Source of the DNA: Azospirillum sp. SYSU D00513
GTDB lineage: Bacteria; Pseudomonadota; Alphaproteobacteria; Azospirillales; Azospirillaceae
Length of the DNA: 64,000 bases
Direction of reading: 5' to 3'
Assembly (NCBI RefSeq): GCF_017356015.1
Contig: NZ_JAFIQV010000010.1
Span: 1 to 64,000 of the forward strand
Part shown: piece by piece, positions 1-7,983 of the stretch
How the letters are laid out: every line of letters starts with the position of its first letter
Numbering within the stretch: the first letter of the stretch is position 1
The notes under the pieces: generated by a model
The model's database searches: none
Told to the model about the DNA's origin: nothing
Seen by the model: only the letters and a program-made list of their open reading frames with translations
Position numbers and translations under genes: made by a program

Positions 1-458
1 GGCTGCAGCACGCCCCAGGGCAGCGGCACGCGCAGGACGTTGTAGAAGACGGTGTGGACGAAGAGCGTGACGGCGAGCGCCACCGTGACGGCCAGGACCG
101 GGCGCACCCGGAGCGAGAAGAAGAGGGCGAGCAGGATCACGAGCGAGCAGACGATGAAGCCCAGTGCGTCGGCGGCCAGGATGTAGAAGACGAGGCCCGC
201 CACCACGAGCAGGACGTTGCGGAGATGAGCGGGGGAGCGCAGCCAGTCGCCCAGGCGCAGCCAGGGGGCGTCCCGGTCGCGCAGCCCCCGGACGATGAGG
301 ATGGCCGAGCAGAGCAGCAGCAGCGCCCCGATCAGCCCCGGGAAGGCCGCCGGCCCGATGTTCTGGCCGGGAATGCTCGGGTAGTCGCTGACCGTCACCA
401 GAACCGCCAGCGCGAGCAGCCCTAGAAGAAGGCCGATGATGGTGTCGTGAAGTCTCAT
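1..458 (-). CDS. tctB: Tripartite tricarboxylate transporter small membrane subunit TctB (partial)
   Basis: Small membrane subunit of a TTT-family secondary carboxylate transporter, which acts with the large permease TctA and the periplasmic binding protein TctC. Reading the minus strand from the ATG at 458 gives about 152 codons, beginning MRLHDTIIGLLLG, and the frame is still open at the window edge. Four to five hydrophobic segments are visible (about residues 7-23, 40-57, 81-96, 98-115 and 119-140), as in TctB. Judging from the family only the last few residues are missing. tctC lies upstream on the same strand, separated by 234 bases that contain a large hairpin. tctA is expected just beyond base 1, which is inference. 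The plus-strand reading frame over this gene is a shadow. Confidence 0.85.
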   Translation of the reverse strand, partial: MRLHDTIIGLLLGLLALAVLVTVSDYPSIPGQNIGPAAFPGLIGALLLLCSAILIVRGLRDRDAPWLRLGDWLRSPAHLRNVLLVVAGLVFYILAADALGFIVCSLVILLALFFSLRVRPVLAVTVALAVTLFVHTVFYNVLRVPLPWGVLQ

Positions 459-505
459 GGGCGTGTCCTCTGGGACGGGAACGCAGGCGGTGTCCGACCA
501 GTTGA

Positions 506-592
506 CGTCATCCCCGCGGACGCGGGGATCCAGAACTCCGCAGAGCAAACCCTGTGGAAGACTTCTGGATCCCCGCTTCCGCGGGGATGACG
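506..592. repeat. 30-bp near-perfect inverted repeat between tctC and tctB
   Basis: Arms at 506-535 and 563-592 are complementary at 29 of 30 positions, with a 27-base loop. The arms themselves contain the GC-rich palindrome CCCCGCGGACGCGGGG. The sequence matches the common proteobacterial intergenic repeat whose translation reads WIPASAGMT. A half copy occurs at 6143-6173. Its position between tctC and tctB means an mRNA running from tctC would fold here, which could lower permease expression relative to the binding protein (inference). Confidence 0.8.
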
Positions 593-692
593 GAAGGAGC
601 TGTTCCTGCAATGAGTAATCGCAGAAATGGGGAAGGAAGGAAAAGGGACCCGCCGCGCAGCCGAAAGCGCTCGCGGGTCCCTTCCGCCGCTC

Positions 693-1676
693 TTACTTCG
701 CGATGCCGACGACCTTCATGGCGTCGCCCAGCTTCTTGTCGCTCGCTTCCATGAAGCTGGCGAATTCACCGGTCGCGGCGTACTGCATGCCGAAGCCGCG
801 CTGGTCCATGAAGGTCTTGTAATCGGCGGACTTGTAGATCTTGTCGAGCGCCTGGACGAGGCGGTCGGACACGTCCTGGGGCAGGCCCTTCGGCCCGACG
901 ATGCCGCGCCACGCGCCGACTTCCCACGTGCTGCCGATCTCCTCCTTCAGGGTCGGGACGTTGGGGAAGGCGGCGTTGCGGCTCTGGCCGAAGGTGACGA
1001 GGCTCTTCACGCGGCCGGCGTCGAGCAGCGAGCGGGCCTCCGGCAGCGAGCAGGGGACGATCTCCACACCGCCGGCCATGAGGTCCTGGAGGCCGGGGGC
1101 GGCACCCTGGCTCGGCACCCAGGTGACGGCGGCCGGGTCGATCTTCAGCTCGGCCAGCAGGCCGAACAGGCCGAGGTGCCAGATGCCGCCCTGGCCGGTG
1201 CCGGACGCCTTGAACTTGCCGGGGTTGGCCTTGATGGCCTCGATCAGGTCCTTGACGTTCTTGTAGGGGGCGTCGGACCGCACCTGGATCGCCGCCGGGT
1301 CGTAGTTCATGAGGGCGAGCGGCGTGTAATCCTTGGAGGTCAGCTCCGTCAGGCCCTGCCAGTGCATCATGCCGATCTCGACGGTCGCCATGCCCAGCGT
1401 GTAGCCGTCGGGCGGGGCGGTGGCGATGGCGGAGTGGCCGACGACGCCGCTGCCGCCCGTGCGGTTCACGACGTTGACCGGCTTGCCCAGTTCACGCTCC
1501 AGCAGCGTGCCGATGATGCGCGCGGTGGCGTCGGTGCCGCCGCCCGCACCCCAGGGCACGATCAGCGTGACCGGGCGCTCCGGATAGGCCGCCTCGGCCG
1601 GGGCCACGGCCCCCATGAACAGGCCGGCGACGATGGCCGCCGTGGCGGACAGGGTCGACAGAAGCATCTTCCTCAT
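693..1676 (-). CDS. tctC: Tripartite tricarboxylate transporter substrate-binding protein
   Basis: Periplasmic solute receptor of the Bug/TctC family, 327 aa, the usual size. An N-terminal signal peptide (about residues 1-29, ending APAEAA) is followed by YPERPVTLIVPWGAGGGTD, the family's first strand and substrate loop. The later motif PPDGYTLG is also typical. It delivers a carboxylated substrate to TctAB in the inner membrane. The substrate cannot be read from the sequence; the flanking dehydrogenases and cupin suggest a hydroxy- or keto-acid. It is first of the tctC-tctB pair on the minus strand, with the cupin and dehydrogenase genes upstream on the same strand, 106 bases away. Confidence 0.93.
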   Translation of the reverse strand: MRKMLLSTLSATAAIVAGLFMGAVAPAEAAYPERPVTLIVPWGAGGGTDATARIIGTLLERELGKPVNVVNRTGGSGVVGHSAIATAPPDGYTLGMATVEIGMMHWQGLTELTSKDYTPLALMNYDPAAIQVRSDAPYKNVKDLIEAIKANPGKFKASGTGQGGIWHLGLFGLLAELKIDPAAVTWVPSQGAAPGLQDLMAGGVEIVPCSLPEARSLLDAGRVKSLVTFGQSRNAAFPNVPTLKEEIGSTWEVGAWRGIVGPKGLPQDVSDRLVQALDKIYKSADYKTFMDQRGFGMQYAATGEFASFMEASDKKLGDAMKVVGIAK

Positions 1677-1747
1677 GGTGTTACCCTCCCTCTTTGGTTG
1701 TTTTATTCGGCTCGGTTCAAGCCGGCCCGGGTCCGCGCCCGTGCCAA

Positions 1748-1786
1748 CGCCCAGGATCGGCGCCCAGGATCGGCGCCCAAAATCAG
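1748..1786. repeat. 13-bp tandem repeat (two exact copies plus a diverged third)
   Basis: The unit CGCCCAGGATCGG occurs exactly at 1748-1760 and 1761-1773. A third, diverged copy runs into the stop codon of the cupin gene. The repeat lies in the cupin-tctC spacer. No function is evident; it looks like slippage-derived sequence. Confidence 0.6.
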
Positions 1787-2313
1787 CGGATGAAGCGGTC
1801 CAGGTAATCCCCGCCGAGCCCGTTGGATTCGTAATGCGCCCTGCACATGGCGATCTTGCTGAACACGTCCTCGTAGGCGGTCTGCTTGCCCCAGGGATCG
1901 ACGTAGATCATGCAGCTCGTGATGTGGAACAGGGTGATCATTTCCGGCACGTCCTCCGGGACGACCAGCGTGTGGGTCTCGCCCGGCGGCTCGAAGACGT
2001 AGGAGCCCTCCTCGGCCACCCAGTCATGCTCCAGATAGTGCCAGCGGCCGCGCAGCACGAAGCCGTGCACCGGCCCCGGATGGCGGTGGCGGCTCAGCAC
2101 GCCGGACTTGCGCACCCGCAGCAGGTTCACCCAATAGCCGGACACCGTGTTGAGGCAGAGCGGGCGGAACCAGACGTTGGGCGCCTGCGGCACCCAGACG
2201 CGCTCGTCCTCCGGCAGGGCGCCCGGCACGATGATCTCGGCGGCGGCCTCCGGCGGGAACGGAAGCTGGTAGGGCATGCGGGAATGGTCCAGCGGAGCGG
2301 CCGTGTCGGTCAT
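1783..2313 (-). CDS. Cupin-domain protein, 2,4'-dihydroxyacetophenone dioxygenase-like
   Basis: A 176-aa single-domain cupin resembling the 2,4'-dihydroxyacetophenone dioxygenase (DAD) group. Cupin motif 1 is visible as RHRHPGPVHGFVLRG (about residues 76-90), with His residues suited to bind a metal. Motif 2 follows as PPGETHTLVVP (about residues 109-119). The position in an operon with an SDR dehydrogenase and a TTT transporter suggests a role in breakdown of an imported organic acid, either as a dioxygenase or as an isomerase/decarboxylase-type cupin. The exact reaction is not determinable. The start follows the SDR stop by 39 bases; weak purine-rich sequence precedes the ATG. Confidence 0.8.
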   Translation of the reverse strand: MTDTAAPLDHSRMPYQLPFPPEAAAEIIVPGALPEDERVWVPQAPNVWFRPLCLNTVSGYWVNLLRVRKSGVLSRHRHPGPVHGFVLRGRWHYLEHDWVAEEGSYVFEPPGETHTLVVPEDVPEMITLFHITSCMIYVDPWGKQTAYEDVFSKIAMCRAHYESNGLGGDYLDRFIR

Positions 2314-2352
2314 GCCGGTCTTCTTTCCTGGTCTTCGGTGAAAGGGTGAGGG

Positions 2353-3090
2353 TCAGGCGACGAGATAGCCGCCATCGACCGGCAGGACGACGCCGGTCAT
2401 GAAGGAGGCCGCCGGGGAGCAGAGGAACAGCGTGGCGCCGGCCACGTCCGATGGCTTGCCCCAGCGGCCCATGGGCGTGCGGGACAGGATGGCCTTCGAC
2501 CGTTCCGGGTCCTCCTGGAGTGCCCGGGTCAGCGGCGTGGCGATCCAGCCCGGCGCCACCGCGTTGACGCGGATGCCGTCCTTCGCCCAGGCGATGGCGA
2601 GGCTCTTGGTCAGCTGGGCGATGCCGCCCTTGCTGGCGCTGTAGGCGGGGACGAGGCCGCCGCCGAAAAAGCTCAGCATCGAGGCGATGTTGACGATGGC
2701 GGCCCCGCCGTCCGGGCCGTTCGCCGCCAGCAGCGGGCGGCAGGCCGTGCAGAGCCGCATGGTGCCGGTCAGGTTGACGTCCAGCACCCGCGCGAAGGTG
2801 GCGAGGTCGAACTCCTCCGCCCGGCGGATGATGCCCGCGCAGTTGACGAGGATGTCGAGCCGGTTCAGGGCACCCACCACCGCCGCGATCCCCGCCTCGT
2901 CCGTCACGTCGAGCGGGACGAAGGACGCCTTCCCGGCGGACTGGGCGGCCTCCAGCTCCGGCGTGGCGGAGCCGGGCAGGTCGGCGACGGTGACGTGGCA
3001 GCCGGCCTCCATCAGGGCCGAGGCGATGCCGGCGCCGATCCCGTTGGCGCCGCCGGTGACCAGGGCGTGACGCCCCGCGATGTCGAACAT
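2353..3090 (-). CDS. SDR-family NAD(P)-dependent oxidoreductase
   Basis: Classical short-chain dehydrogenase, 245 aa from the ATG at 3090, which has GAGGAG just upstream; the longer open frame would start far upstream of the likely promoter. Visible motifs are the cofactor-binding VTGGANGIGAG near the N-terminus, NCAG in mid-protein, an active-site Ser in NIASMLS and the catalytic YSASK. The C-terminus GVVLPVDGGYLVA is typical. It probably interconverts a hydroxyl and a keto group on the island's substrate. It is the promoter-proximal gene of the minus-strand arm, upstream of the cupin and tctCB. The operator-like palindrome lies 68 bases upstream of its start. Confidence 0.92.
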   Translation of the reverse strand: MFDIAGRHALVTGGANGIGAGIASALMEAGCHVTVADLPGSATPELEAAQSAGKASFVPLDVTDEAGIAAVVGALNRLDILVNCAGIIRRAEEFDLATFARVLDVNLTGTMRLCTACRPLLAANGPDGGAAIVNIASMLSFFGGGLVPAYSASKGGIAQLTKSLAIAWAKDGIRVNAVAPGWIATPLTRALQEDPERSKAILSRTPMGRWGKPSDVAGATLFLCSPAASFMTGVVLPVDGGYLVA

Positions 3091-3157
3091 GGAACTCCTC
3101 CCGATGCGGCCGCCTCCGGAGGAGGGTTTCCGGTGTGGCCGGCGTTGTTGACGAGCA

Positions 3158-3175
3158 TGTTGTACTAGTATAACA
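3158..3175. promoter_or_regulatory. 18-bp palindromic operator between the divergent catabolic arms
   Basis: TGTTGTACTAGTATAACA is self-complementary except for one mismatched pair. The core TACTAGTA is a perfect palindrome. It lies in an AT-richer patch between the minus-strand SDR and the plus-strand SDR-gntR-ldh arm. Its size and GT-N-AC style core suit a FadR/FCD-type GntR dimer, and such a regulator is encoded at 4093-4833. Binding is inferred. Confidence 0.6.
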
Positions 3176-3280
3176 GTTGTCAAGAAAGATTGTGGGATCA
3201 ACAAACCGAATACGGATGCAGGAGGGCGCGCGGACGCCGCCGCTGCCGCCGGATTCCACCCGTCACACCAGGGAGAACGC

Positions 3281-4048
3281 ATGAACCAGATCGATTTGAA
3301 CGGCCGCCGCGCCATCGTGACCGGCGGCGCGCAGGGCATCGGATTCGAGGTGGTTCAACGCTTCCTGCGCTCCGGCGCGCGGGTCAGCCTGTGGGACCGC
3401 AACGCCGCCCAGCTTGACACGGCCCGCGCGCAACTCGCCGGGACCGACCCGGAGTGGGCGGGGCGCGTCCATACGGCCGAGGTGGATATCGGCGACCACG
3501 CCGGGGTGGCCGAGGCGGCGGAAGCCACGCGGGAGGCGCTCGGCGGCGTCGACATCCTCGTCAACAACGCCGCCATCGTCGGGCCGAACCGGACGCTCTG
3601 GGACTATCCGGTGGAGGAGTGGCACGTCGTCCTGCATGTGGACGTGAACGGCACCTTCCATTGCTGCCGCGCCATCGTGCCGATGATGATCGCGCAGAAT
3701 TACGGGCGCATCGTCAACGTCGCCTCCATCGCCGGGAAGGAGGGCAACCCGAACGCCGCCGCCTATTCCACGGCAAAGGCCGGCGTCATCGCGCTGACCA
3801 AGTCGCTGGGCAAGGAACTCGCCGGCTACGACATCGGGGTGAACTGCGTGACCCCCGCCGTCGCCCGCACCCCCGGCGCCATGGAGCAGAGCCCCGAGCA
3901 CATCACGTACATGCTGGGCAAGATCCCGCGGAACCGCTTCCTGGAGCTGCACGAGGCCTCGGCCATGATCGCCTGGCTCGCCAGCGAGGAGAACTCCTTC
4001 ACCACCGCCGCGGTCTTCGACCTGTCCGGCGGCCGGGCGACCTACTGA
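3281..4048 (+). CDS. SDR-family oxidoreductase
   Basis: A 255-aa short-chain dehydrogenase starting after GGGAGA. It shows the cofactor motif VTGGAQGIG (about residues 13-21), the structural motif NNAA (about residues 91-94), an active-site Ser in NVASIAG and the catalytic YSTAKAG (about residues 154-160). The Asp in SLWDRN at the end of strand beta-2 favours NAD over NADP (family rule). It is first gene of the plus-strand arm and is followed by the GntR gene after 44 bases. It is distinct from the SDR at 2353-3090, so the island encodes two different SDR steps. The substrate is unknown. Confidence 0.92.
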   Translation: MNQIDLNGRRAIVTGGAQGIGFEVVQRFLRSGARVSLWDRNAAQLDTARAQLAGTDPEWAGRVHTAEVDIGDHAGVAEAAEATREALGGVDILVNNAAIVGPNRTLWDYPVEEWHVVLHVDVNGTFHCCRAIVPMMIAQNYGRIVNVASIAGKEGNPNAAAYSTAKAGVIALTKSLGKELAGYDIGVNCVTPAVARTPGAMEQSPEHITYMLGKIPRNRFLELHEASAMIAWLASEENSFTTAAVFDLSGGRATY

Positions 4049-4092
4049 CGGCGGAGCGGGAGGCTGGGCAGGGCGGAACGGGGAGACCATCC

Positions 4093-4833
4093 GTGGCGGG
4101 ACGGCGTGGCGCGCAGAACGGAAGCGAGGGGCTGGGGGCGATCCTGCCGCCGGAGGCGGCGGCCGGGCTCGACCGCTCGCGGCCCCTGCGCGACCAGATC
4201 TACCTGCTCGTCCGGCGGCTGATCCTGTCGGGCAGCCTGAAGCCGGGGGCGGTCGTCAACGAGAAGCTCATCGCCGAGCAGCTGGGCATCTCCCGCACGC
4301 CCGTGCGCGAGGCGGTCAAGCGGCTGAGCGACGAGGCGCTGATCACCGTCGTCGCGCAGTCCAGCACCTACGTGTCGAAGGTCAGCCTCGCCCAGATCGA
4401 GGAGGCGCACGTCATCCGCCGCGCGCTGGAGATCGAGAGCATCCGGCGCGCGGCACCGAGGGTGACGGACGACGACCTCCTGCGCATCGAGGAGCTGCAC
4501 GCGCTCTACCGGCTGGCGCTGGACCACCGGCGCTACGACGAGGCGGTGCGCTACGACGACCAGTTCCACCGCACCATCAGCCGGATCAGCGACATGCCGG
4601 GGCTGTGGCGCGCGGTGGAGATCTCCAAGGCGCAGCTCGACCGCTGCCGCCACCTGACCATTCCGGAGCCGGACCGGGGCGCCATCACGGTCGAGCAGCA
4701 CGGGCGCGTCATCGACGCGCTCCGCCGCCGGGATCCGGACGAGGCCGCCGGCGCGCTGCGCGCGCATCTGGATTCGGCCTACGACTTCATCCTCCACTTC
4801 CTCAAGGGGCGGGAGGACATCGAGACATCATGA
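4093..4833 (+). CDS. GntR-family transcriptional regulator (FCD subfamily)
   Basis: A 246-aa regulator read from the GTG at 4093, preceded by GGGGAGA; a much longer in-frame extension overlaps the SDR and is rejected. An N-terminal winged helix-turn-helix includes the recognition segment EQLGISRTPVREAVKRL, the hallmark of GntR. The C-terminal all-helical FCD domain spans roughly residues 100-235 and carries His/Asp residues (for example DDQFHRTI) that bind metal and ligand in this subfamily. The stop overlaps the next start as ATGA, so it is co-translated with the Ldh2-type gene. It probably represses the divergent promoters through the palindrome at 3158-3175 and releases it when the transported acid is present (inference). 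Confidence 0.92.
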   Translation: MAGRRGAQNGSEGLGAILPPEAAAGLDRSRPLRDQIYLLVRRLILSGSLKPGAVVNEKLIAEQLGISRTPVREAVKRLSDEALITVVAQSSTYVSKVSLAQIEEAHVIRRALEIESIRRAAPRVTDDDLLRIEELHALYRLALDHRRYDEAVRYDDQFHRTISRISDMPGLWRAVEISKAQLDRCRHLTIPEPDRGAITVEQHGRVIDALRRRDPDEAAGALRAHLDSAYDFILHFLKGREDIETS

Positions 4834-5909
4834 CGGAAAGCGAGAGGACGATGACCAAGGAGCGGTATTCCGCGAAGACGCTGCAGGATTGGGCGAGCAC
4901 GCTGTTCGTCCGCGCCGGGCTGGCCGAGGACAGGGCGCGCACCGTCGCCGACGTGCTGGTGGAGGGCGATCTGCTCGGCCACGACACGCACGGGCTGCAG
5001 CTCGCCGCCCCCTACCTGGACGAGATCGCCGGGGGCCGCATGGCGACGGCGGGCGAGCCGGAGGTTGTGTCCGACCACGGCCCCATCGCGCTCTGGGACG
5101 GCGGCTATCTGCCCGGTCCCTGGCTGGTGCGCCGCGCCGTCGAGCAGGCGTCGTCCCGCGCGCGGGAGCAGGGTGCCTCGACCGTGGTCATCCGCCGCAG
5201 CCACCACATCGCCTGCCTGGCCGCCTATCTGCGGCCGGTGGCCGAAGCCGGGCAGCTCATCATCCTGGCCTCCTCCGACCCGGCGGTCAGCAGCGTGGCG
5301 CCCTTCGGCGGGCTGACGCCGGTGGTGACGCCGAATCCGATCTCCGCCGGCATCCCGACGGAGGGCGGCCCGATCCTGCTGGACGTCAGCAGCTCCATCA
5401 CCACCAACGGCCTGACCAACCGCCTGCACAGGCAGGGCGGCCGGCTGCCGCACCCCTGGCTTCAGGACGGGCAGGGCCGCAAGAGCGACGACCCGGCCGT
5501 GCTCTTCACCGACCCGCCCGGCACCATCCTGCCCATCGGCGGCCAGGACCACGGGCACAAGGGCTTCGCCCTGTCGCTGATGATCGAGGCGATGACCGCC
5601 GGCCTCGGCGGCTACGGCCGAGCCGAGCCGGAGCGGCGCTGGGGTGCCTCGGTGTTCCTCCAGGTCATCGACCCGGCCCGGACCGGCGGGGAAGGCGCCT
5701 TCCGCCACCAGATGGAAGCGCTGGCCCGGAGCTGCCGGGAGTCCCGCGTGCCCGAGGGCGCTCCTCCCGTCCGCCTTCCCGGCGAGCGTGGCCTGGAGCG
5801 CCGCCGGCGCCAACTCGAGACGGGCGTGGAACTGTCCCCCGCCATCGCCGACGCGCTCCGGGCGAAGTCGGCGGCGATGGGCGTGGAGGTGCCGGCGGCG
5901 TTGGGGTGA
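4830..5909 (+). CDS. Ldh2/MdhB-family malate/lactate-type dehydrogenase
   Basis: NAD(P)-dependent oxidoreductase of the Ldh2 (malate/L-lactate/L-sulfolactate/ureidoglycolate) family, about 359 aa. The family signatures LLGHDTHGLQLAAPY near the N-terminus, the catalytic-region His in SHHIACLAAY and GHKGFALSLMIEAMTAGL are present. The ATG at 4830 overlaps the gntR stop; a second in-frame ATG at 4851, with GAGAGGA upstream, is an equally good start. It closes the plus-strand arm and likely oxidises a 2-hydroxy acid imported by TctABC. The family is too broad to assign a substrate. Confidence 0.9.
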   Translation: MTESERTMTKERYSAKTLQDWASTLFVRAGLAEDRARTVADVLVEGDLLGHDTHGLQLAAPYLDEIAGGRMATAGEPEVVSDHGPIALWDGGYLPGPWLVRRAVEQASSRAREQGASTVVIRRSHHIACLAAYLRPVAEAGQLIILASSDPAVSSVAPFGGLTPVVTPNPISAGIPTEGGPILLDVSSSITTNGLTNRLHRQGGRLPHPWLQDGQGRKSDDPAVLFTDPPGTILPIGGQDHGHKGFALSLMIEAMTAGLGGYGRAEPERRWGASVFLQVIDPARTGGEGAFRHQMEALARSCRESRVPEGAPPVRLPGERGLERRRRQLETGVELSPAIADALRAKSAAMGVEVPAALG

Positions 5910-5957
5910 GTGGGTAGGGTCTTTGCGCTAACGGCGCTAACCTTGACGGCCGTTTTT

Positions 5958-6086
5958 CCCTCTCCCCGCCGGGGAGAGGGTGGGGCCCAGCCCGCAAGGG
6001 CTGGGAGGGTGAGGGGGTTCTGCAATTGCCGCACGGAAATGTTCCCCGGCAACCCCCTCACCCTGCCCCTCTCCCCAAGGGGAGAG
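5958..6086. repeat. Nested hairpin repeat in the convergent gap
   Basis: CCCTCTCCCC (5958-5967) and GGGGAGAGGG (5971-5980) form a tight hairpin. A second hairpin of the same type lies at about 6067-6088. Between them, AGGGTGAGGGGGTT (6006-6019) and its exact complement (6051-6064) form a larger stem. This is the CCCTCTCC type of intergenic repeat common in high-GC proteobacteria. It separates the convergent Ldh2-type gene and recN and could act as a bidirectional transcript end, although no U-run follows. Confidence 0.7.
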
Positions 6087-6142
6087 GGGATCAAGCAAAG
6101 CCGCGGATCCAAGTCTTGCAAAGTAAAGTGCGCAATGGGGAG

Positions 6143-6173
6143 TTCTGGACCCCCGCTTTCGCGGGGGTGACGG
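6143..6173. repeat. Half copy of the 506-592 repeat
   Basis: TTCTGGACCCCCGC followed by TTTCGCGGGGGTGACGG matches the right arm of the element at 506-592 with compensated changes in the GC stem. The opposite arm is absent. The rest of the 5910-6273 gap holds only these repeats and no gene. Confidence 0.65.
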
Positions 6174-6273
6174 AAGGTTTTTGTCTTCCGGATGCTTTCT
6201 GCGGCGCAAAAATTTTGAGAGTTCCACTGAGCCGCCGGGCCGCCCCCGCAAGGGGAAGCCCGGCGCCCGGTCA

Positions 6274-7983
6274 TCAAGCCCGGCCGGCGATGAGGCTGGC
6301 CGCCGCGGCGCGGGCTTCGGCGGTGACGGTGGCGCCCGACAGCATGCGGGCGATTTCTTCCTGGCGGTCGCCGCCGTCCAGCTCGGCGACGCCAGTGGTC
6401 ACCTGGTTGCCCTTGGCGGTCTTCTGGACCTTCAGATGGACCGCACCACGCGCTGCCACCTGGGGGCTGTGGGTGACGACGAGGACCTGCAACCCGTGGC
6501 CGAGCTTTTCCAGGCGCTCGCCCACTGCGGCGGCGACGGCGCCGCCGATGCCCGTGTCCACCTCGTCGAAGACCAGCGTGCCAACGGTGGAGGTCTGGGC
6601 CAGCACGACCTTCAGCGCCAGCATGAAGCGGGCGAGTTCGCCGCCGGACGCGATCTTGTTGAGCGCGCCGGGGGCGGAGCCGGGATTGGTGGCGACCTGG
6701 AAGGCGACGCGGTCGATGCCGGCCGGTCCCCAGTCGGCGGGGTCCAGCGGCTCGACCGTCGTGCGGAAGCGGGCCTTCTCCATCTTCAGCGGCGGCAGCT
6801 CGGCGGCCACGACCTTGTCCAGCTCGGCGGCGGCGGAGCGGCGGGCCTTGCCGAGCTTCTCGGCGGCCTTGCGGTAGGCCTCGCGCGCCGCCTCCGCCTC
6901 CTTGGCGAGGCGGGTCAGCAGGTCGCCCTGGTCCTCGATCAGCAGCAGCCGGTCGGCCATGTCCTTGCGGAGCGCCGAAAGCGCGTCCACGTCCACCCCG
7001 TGCTTGCGCGCGGCGGCGCGCAGGGCGAAGAGGCGGTCCTCCAGCTTCTCCAGCGCCTGCGGGTCCATGTCCACGTCGGCCGAGGCCGCCTGAAGGGCCG
7101 CGATGCCCTCCGCCGCCTCGTTCGCCGCTCGGTCGAGTGCGGCGATGACCGGGTCGAGCTTGCCGCCGGCCTTCTCGGCGATTCGGGTCAGGGTGCGGAT
7201 GGCCGAAGCCAGCGCCCGCTCCACTCCACGGTCGCCCGACAGGTCGGCGAAGGCCGCGTTCATCGCCTCCACCAGCTTCTCGCGGTGGGTGAGGACGGCG
7301 CGGGTCTCCGAAAGTTCCGCCTCCTCGCCGGGCTTCGGCGCGAGCGCGTCCAGCTCGGCGACGGCATGGCGGAGATAATCCTCCTCCTGGCGGGCGCGGG
7401 CGATCTCCTGCTCGGCGTTCGCGCGGGCGTCCTCGACCTTGCGCCAGTCGCGGTGGAGCGATGCCACCTTCTCGGCGTCGCGCTCGAGCCCGGCATAGGC
7501 GTCGAGCACGCCGCGGTGGGTCTGCGGGTTGAGAAGGCCGTGGGTATCGAACTGCCCATGGACCTCGACCAGCTCCTCGCCCAGCCGCTTCAGCAGCGTG
7601 ACGCTGGCGGACTGGTCGTTGACCCAGGCGCGGCTGCGCCCGTCCGGAGACACGGTGCGGCGGACGATGAGGCGGTCCTCGTCGTCGAGCCCCTGTTCGC
7701 GGAGGATCGCCAGCGCCGGATGGTCGCCGCGCAGCTCGAACTCCGCCGTCACCGACGCCTGGTCGGCGCCCTGGCGGACGAGGCCCGAATCGGCGCGCGC
7801 GCCCAGCGCCAGCCCGAGCGCGTCCAGAAGAATGGACTTGCCGGCGCCGGTTTCACCCGTGAGCACGCACAGGCCGGTGCGGAAATTCAGCGTCAACCGC
7901 TCGATCAGGACGACGTCCCGGATCGTCAGGGACGCCAGAACCGACCGCCCTAAAACAGGGAGCTCCAAGCTCTGCTGATCCAC
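6274..7983 (-). CDS. recN: DNA repair protein RecN
   Basis: SMC-like ATPase that holds DNA ends together during double-strand break repair. Walker A is GETGAGKS near the N-terminus. Long Ala/Glu/Arg-rich coiled-coil segments fill the middle. The ABC signature SGGELARF and Walker B LVFDEVDTGIGG lie in the C-terminal third. I chose the GTG at 7983 (about 569 aa, close to the usual 550-560), which overlaps the end of bamD by 34 bases; a CTG at 7938 in front of ASLTIRDV is an alternative. It is last in the minus-strand envelope block, a bamD-recN arrangement seen in other alphaproteobacteria. No SOS box was recognised. Confidence 0.93.
   Translation of the reverse strand: MDQQSLELPVLGRSVLASLTIRDVVLIERLTLNFRTGLCVLTGETGAGKSILLDALGLALGARADSGLVRQGADQASVTAEFELRGDHPALAILREQGLDDEDRLIVRRTVSPDGRSRAWVNDQSASVTLLKRLGEELVEVHGQFDTHGLLNPQTHRGVLDAYAGLERDAEKVASLHRDWRKVEDARANAEQEIARARQEEDYLRHAVAELDALAPKPGEEAELSETRAVLTHREKLVEAMNAAFADLSGDRGVERALASAIRTLTRIAEKAGGKLDPVIAALDRAANEAAEGIAALQAASADVDMDPQALEKLEDRLFALRAAARKHGVDVDALSALRKDMADRLLLIEDQGDLLTRLAKEAEAAREAYRKAAEKLGKARRSAAAELDKVVAAELPPLKMEKARFRTTVEPLDPADWGPAGIDRVAFQVATNPGSAPGALNKIASGGELARFMLALKVVLAQTSTVGTLVFDEVDTGIGGAVAAAVGERLEKLGHGLQVLVVTHSPQVAARGAVHLKVQKTAKGNQVTTGVAELDGGDRQEEIARMLSGATVTAEARAAAASLIAGRA

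Noticed and set aside
2024..3259. 411-codon open frame over the SDR and cupin genes
   Set aside because: Frame-shifted shadow spanning two real genes and their spacer, rich in Arg and Gly.
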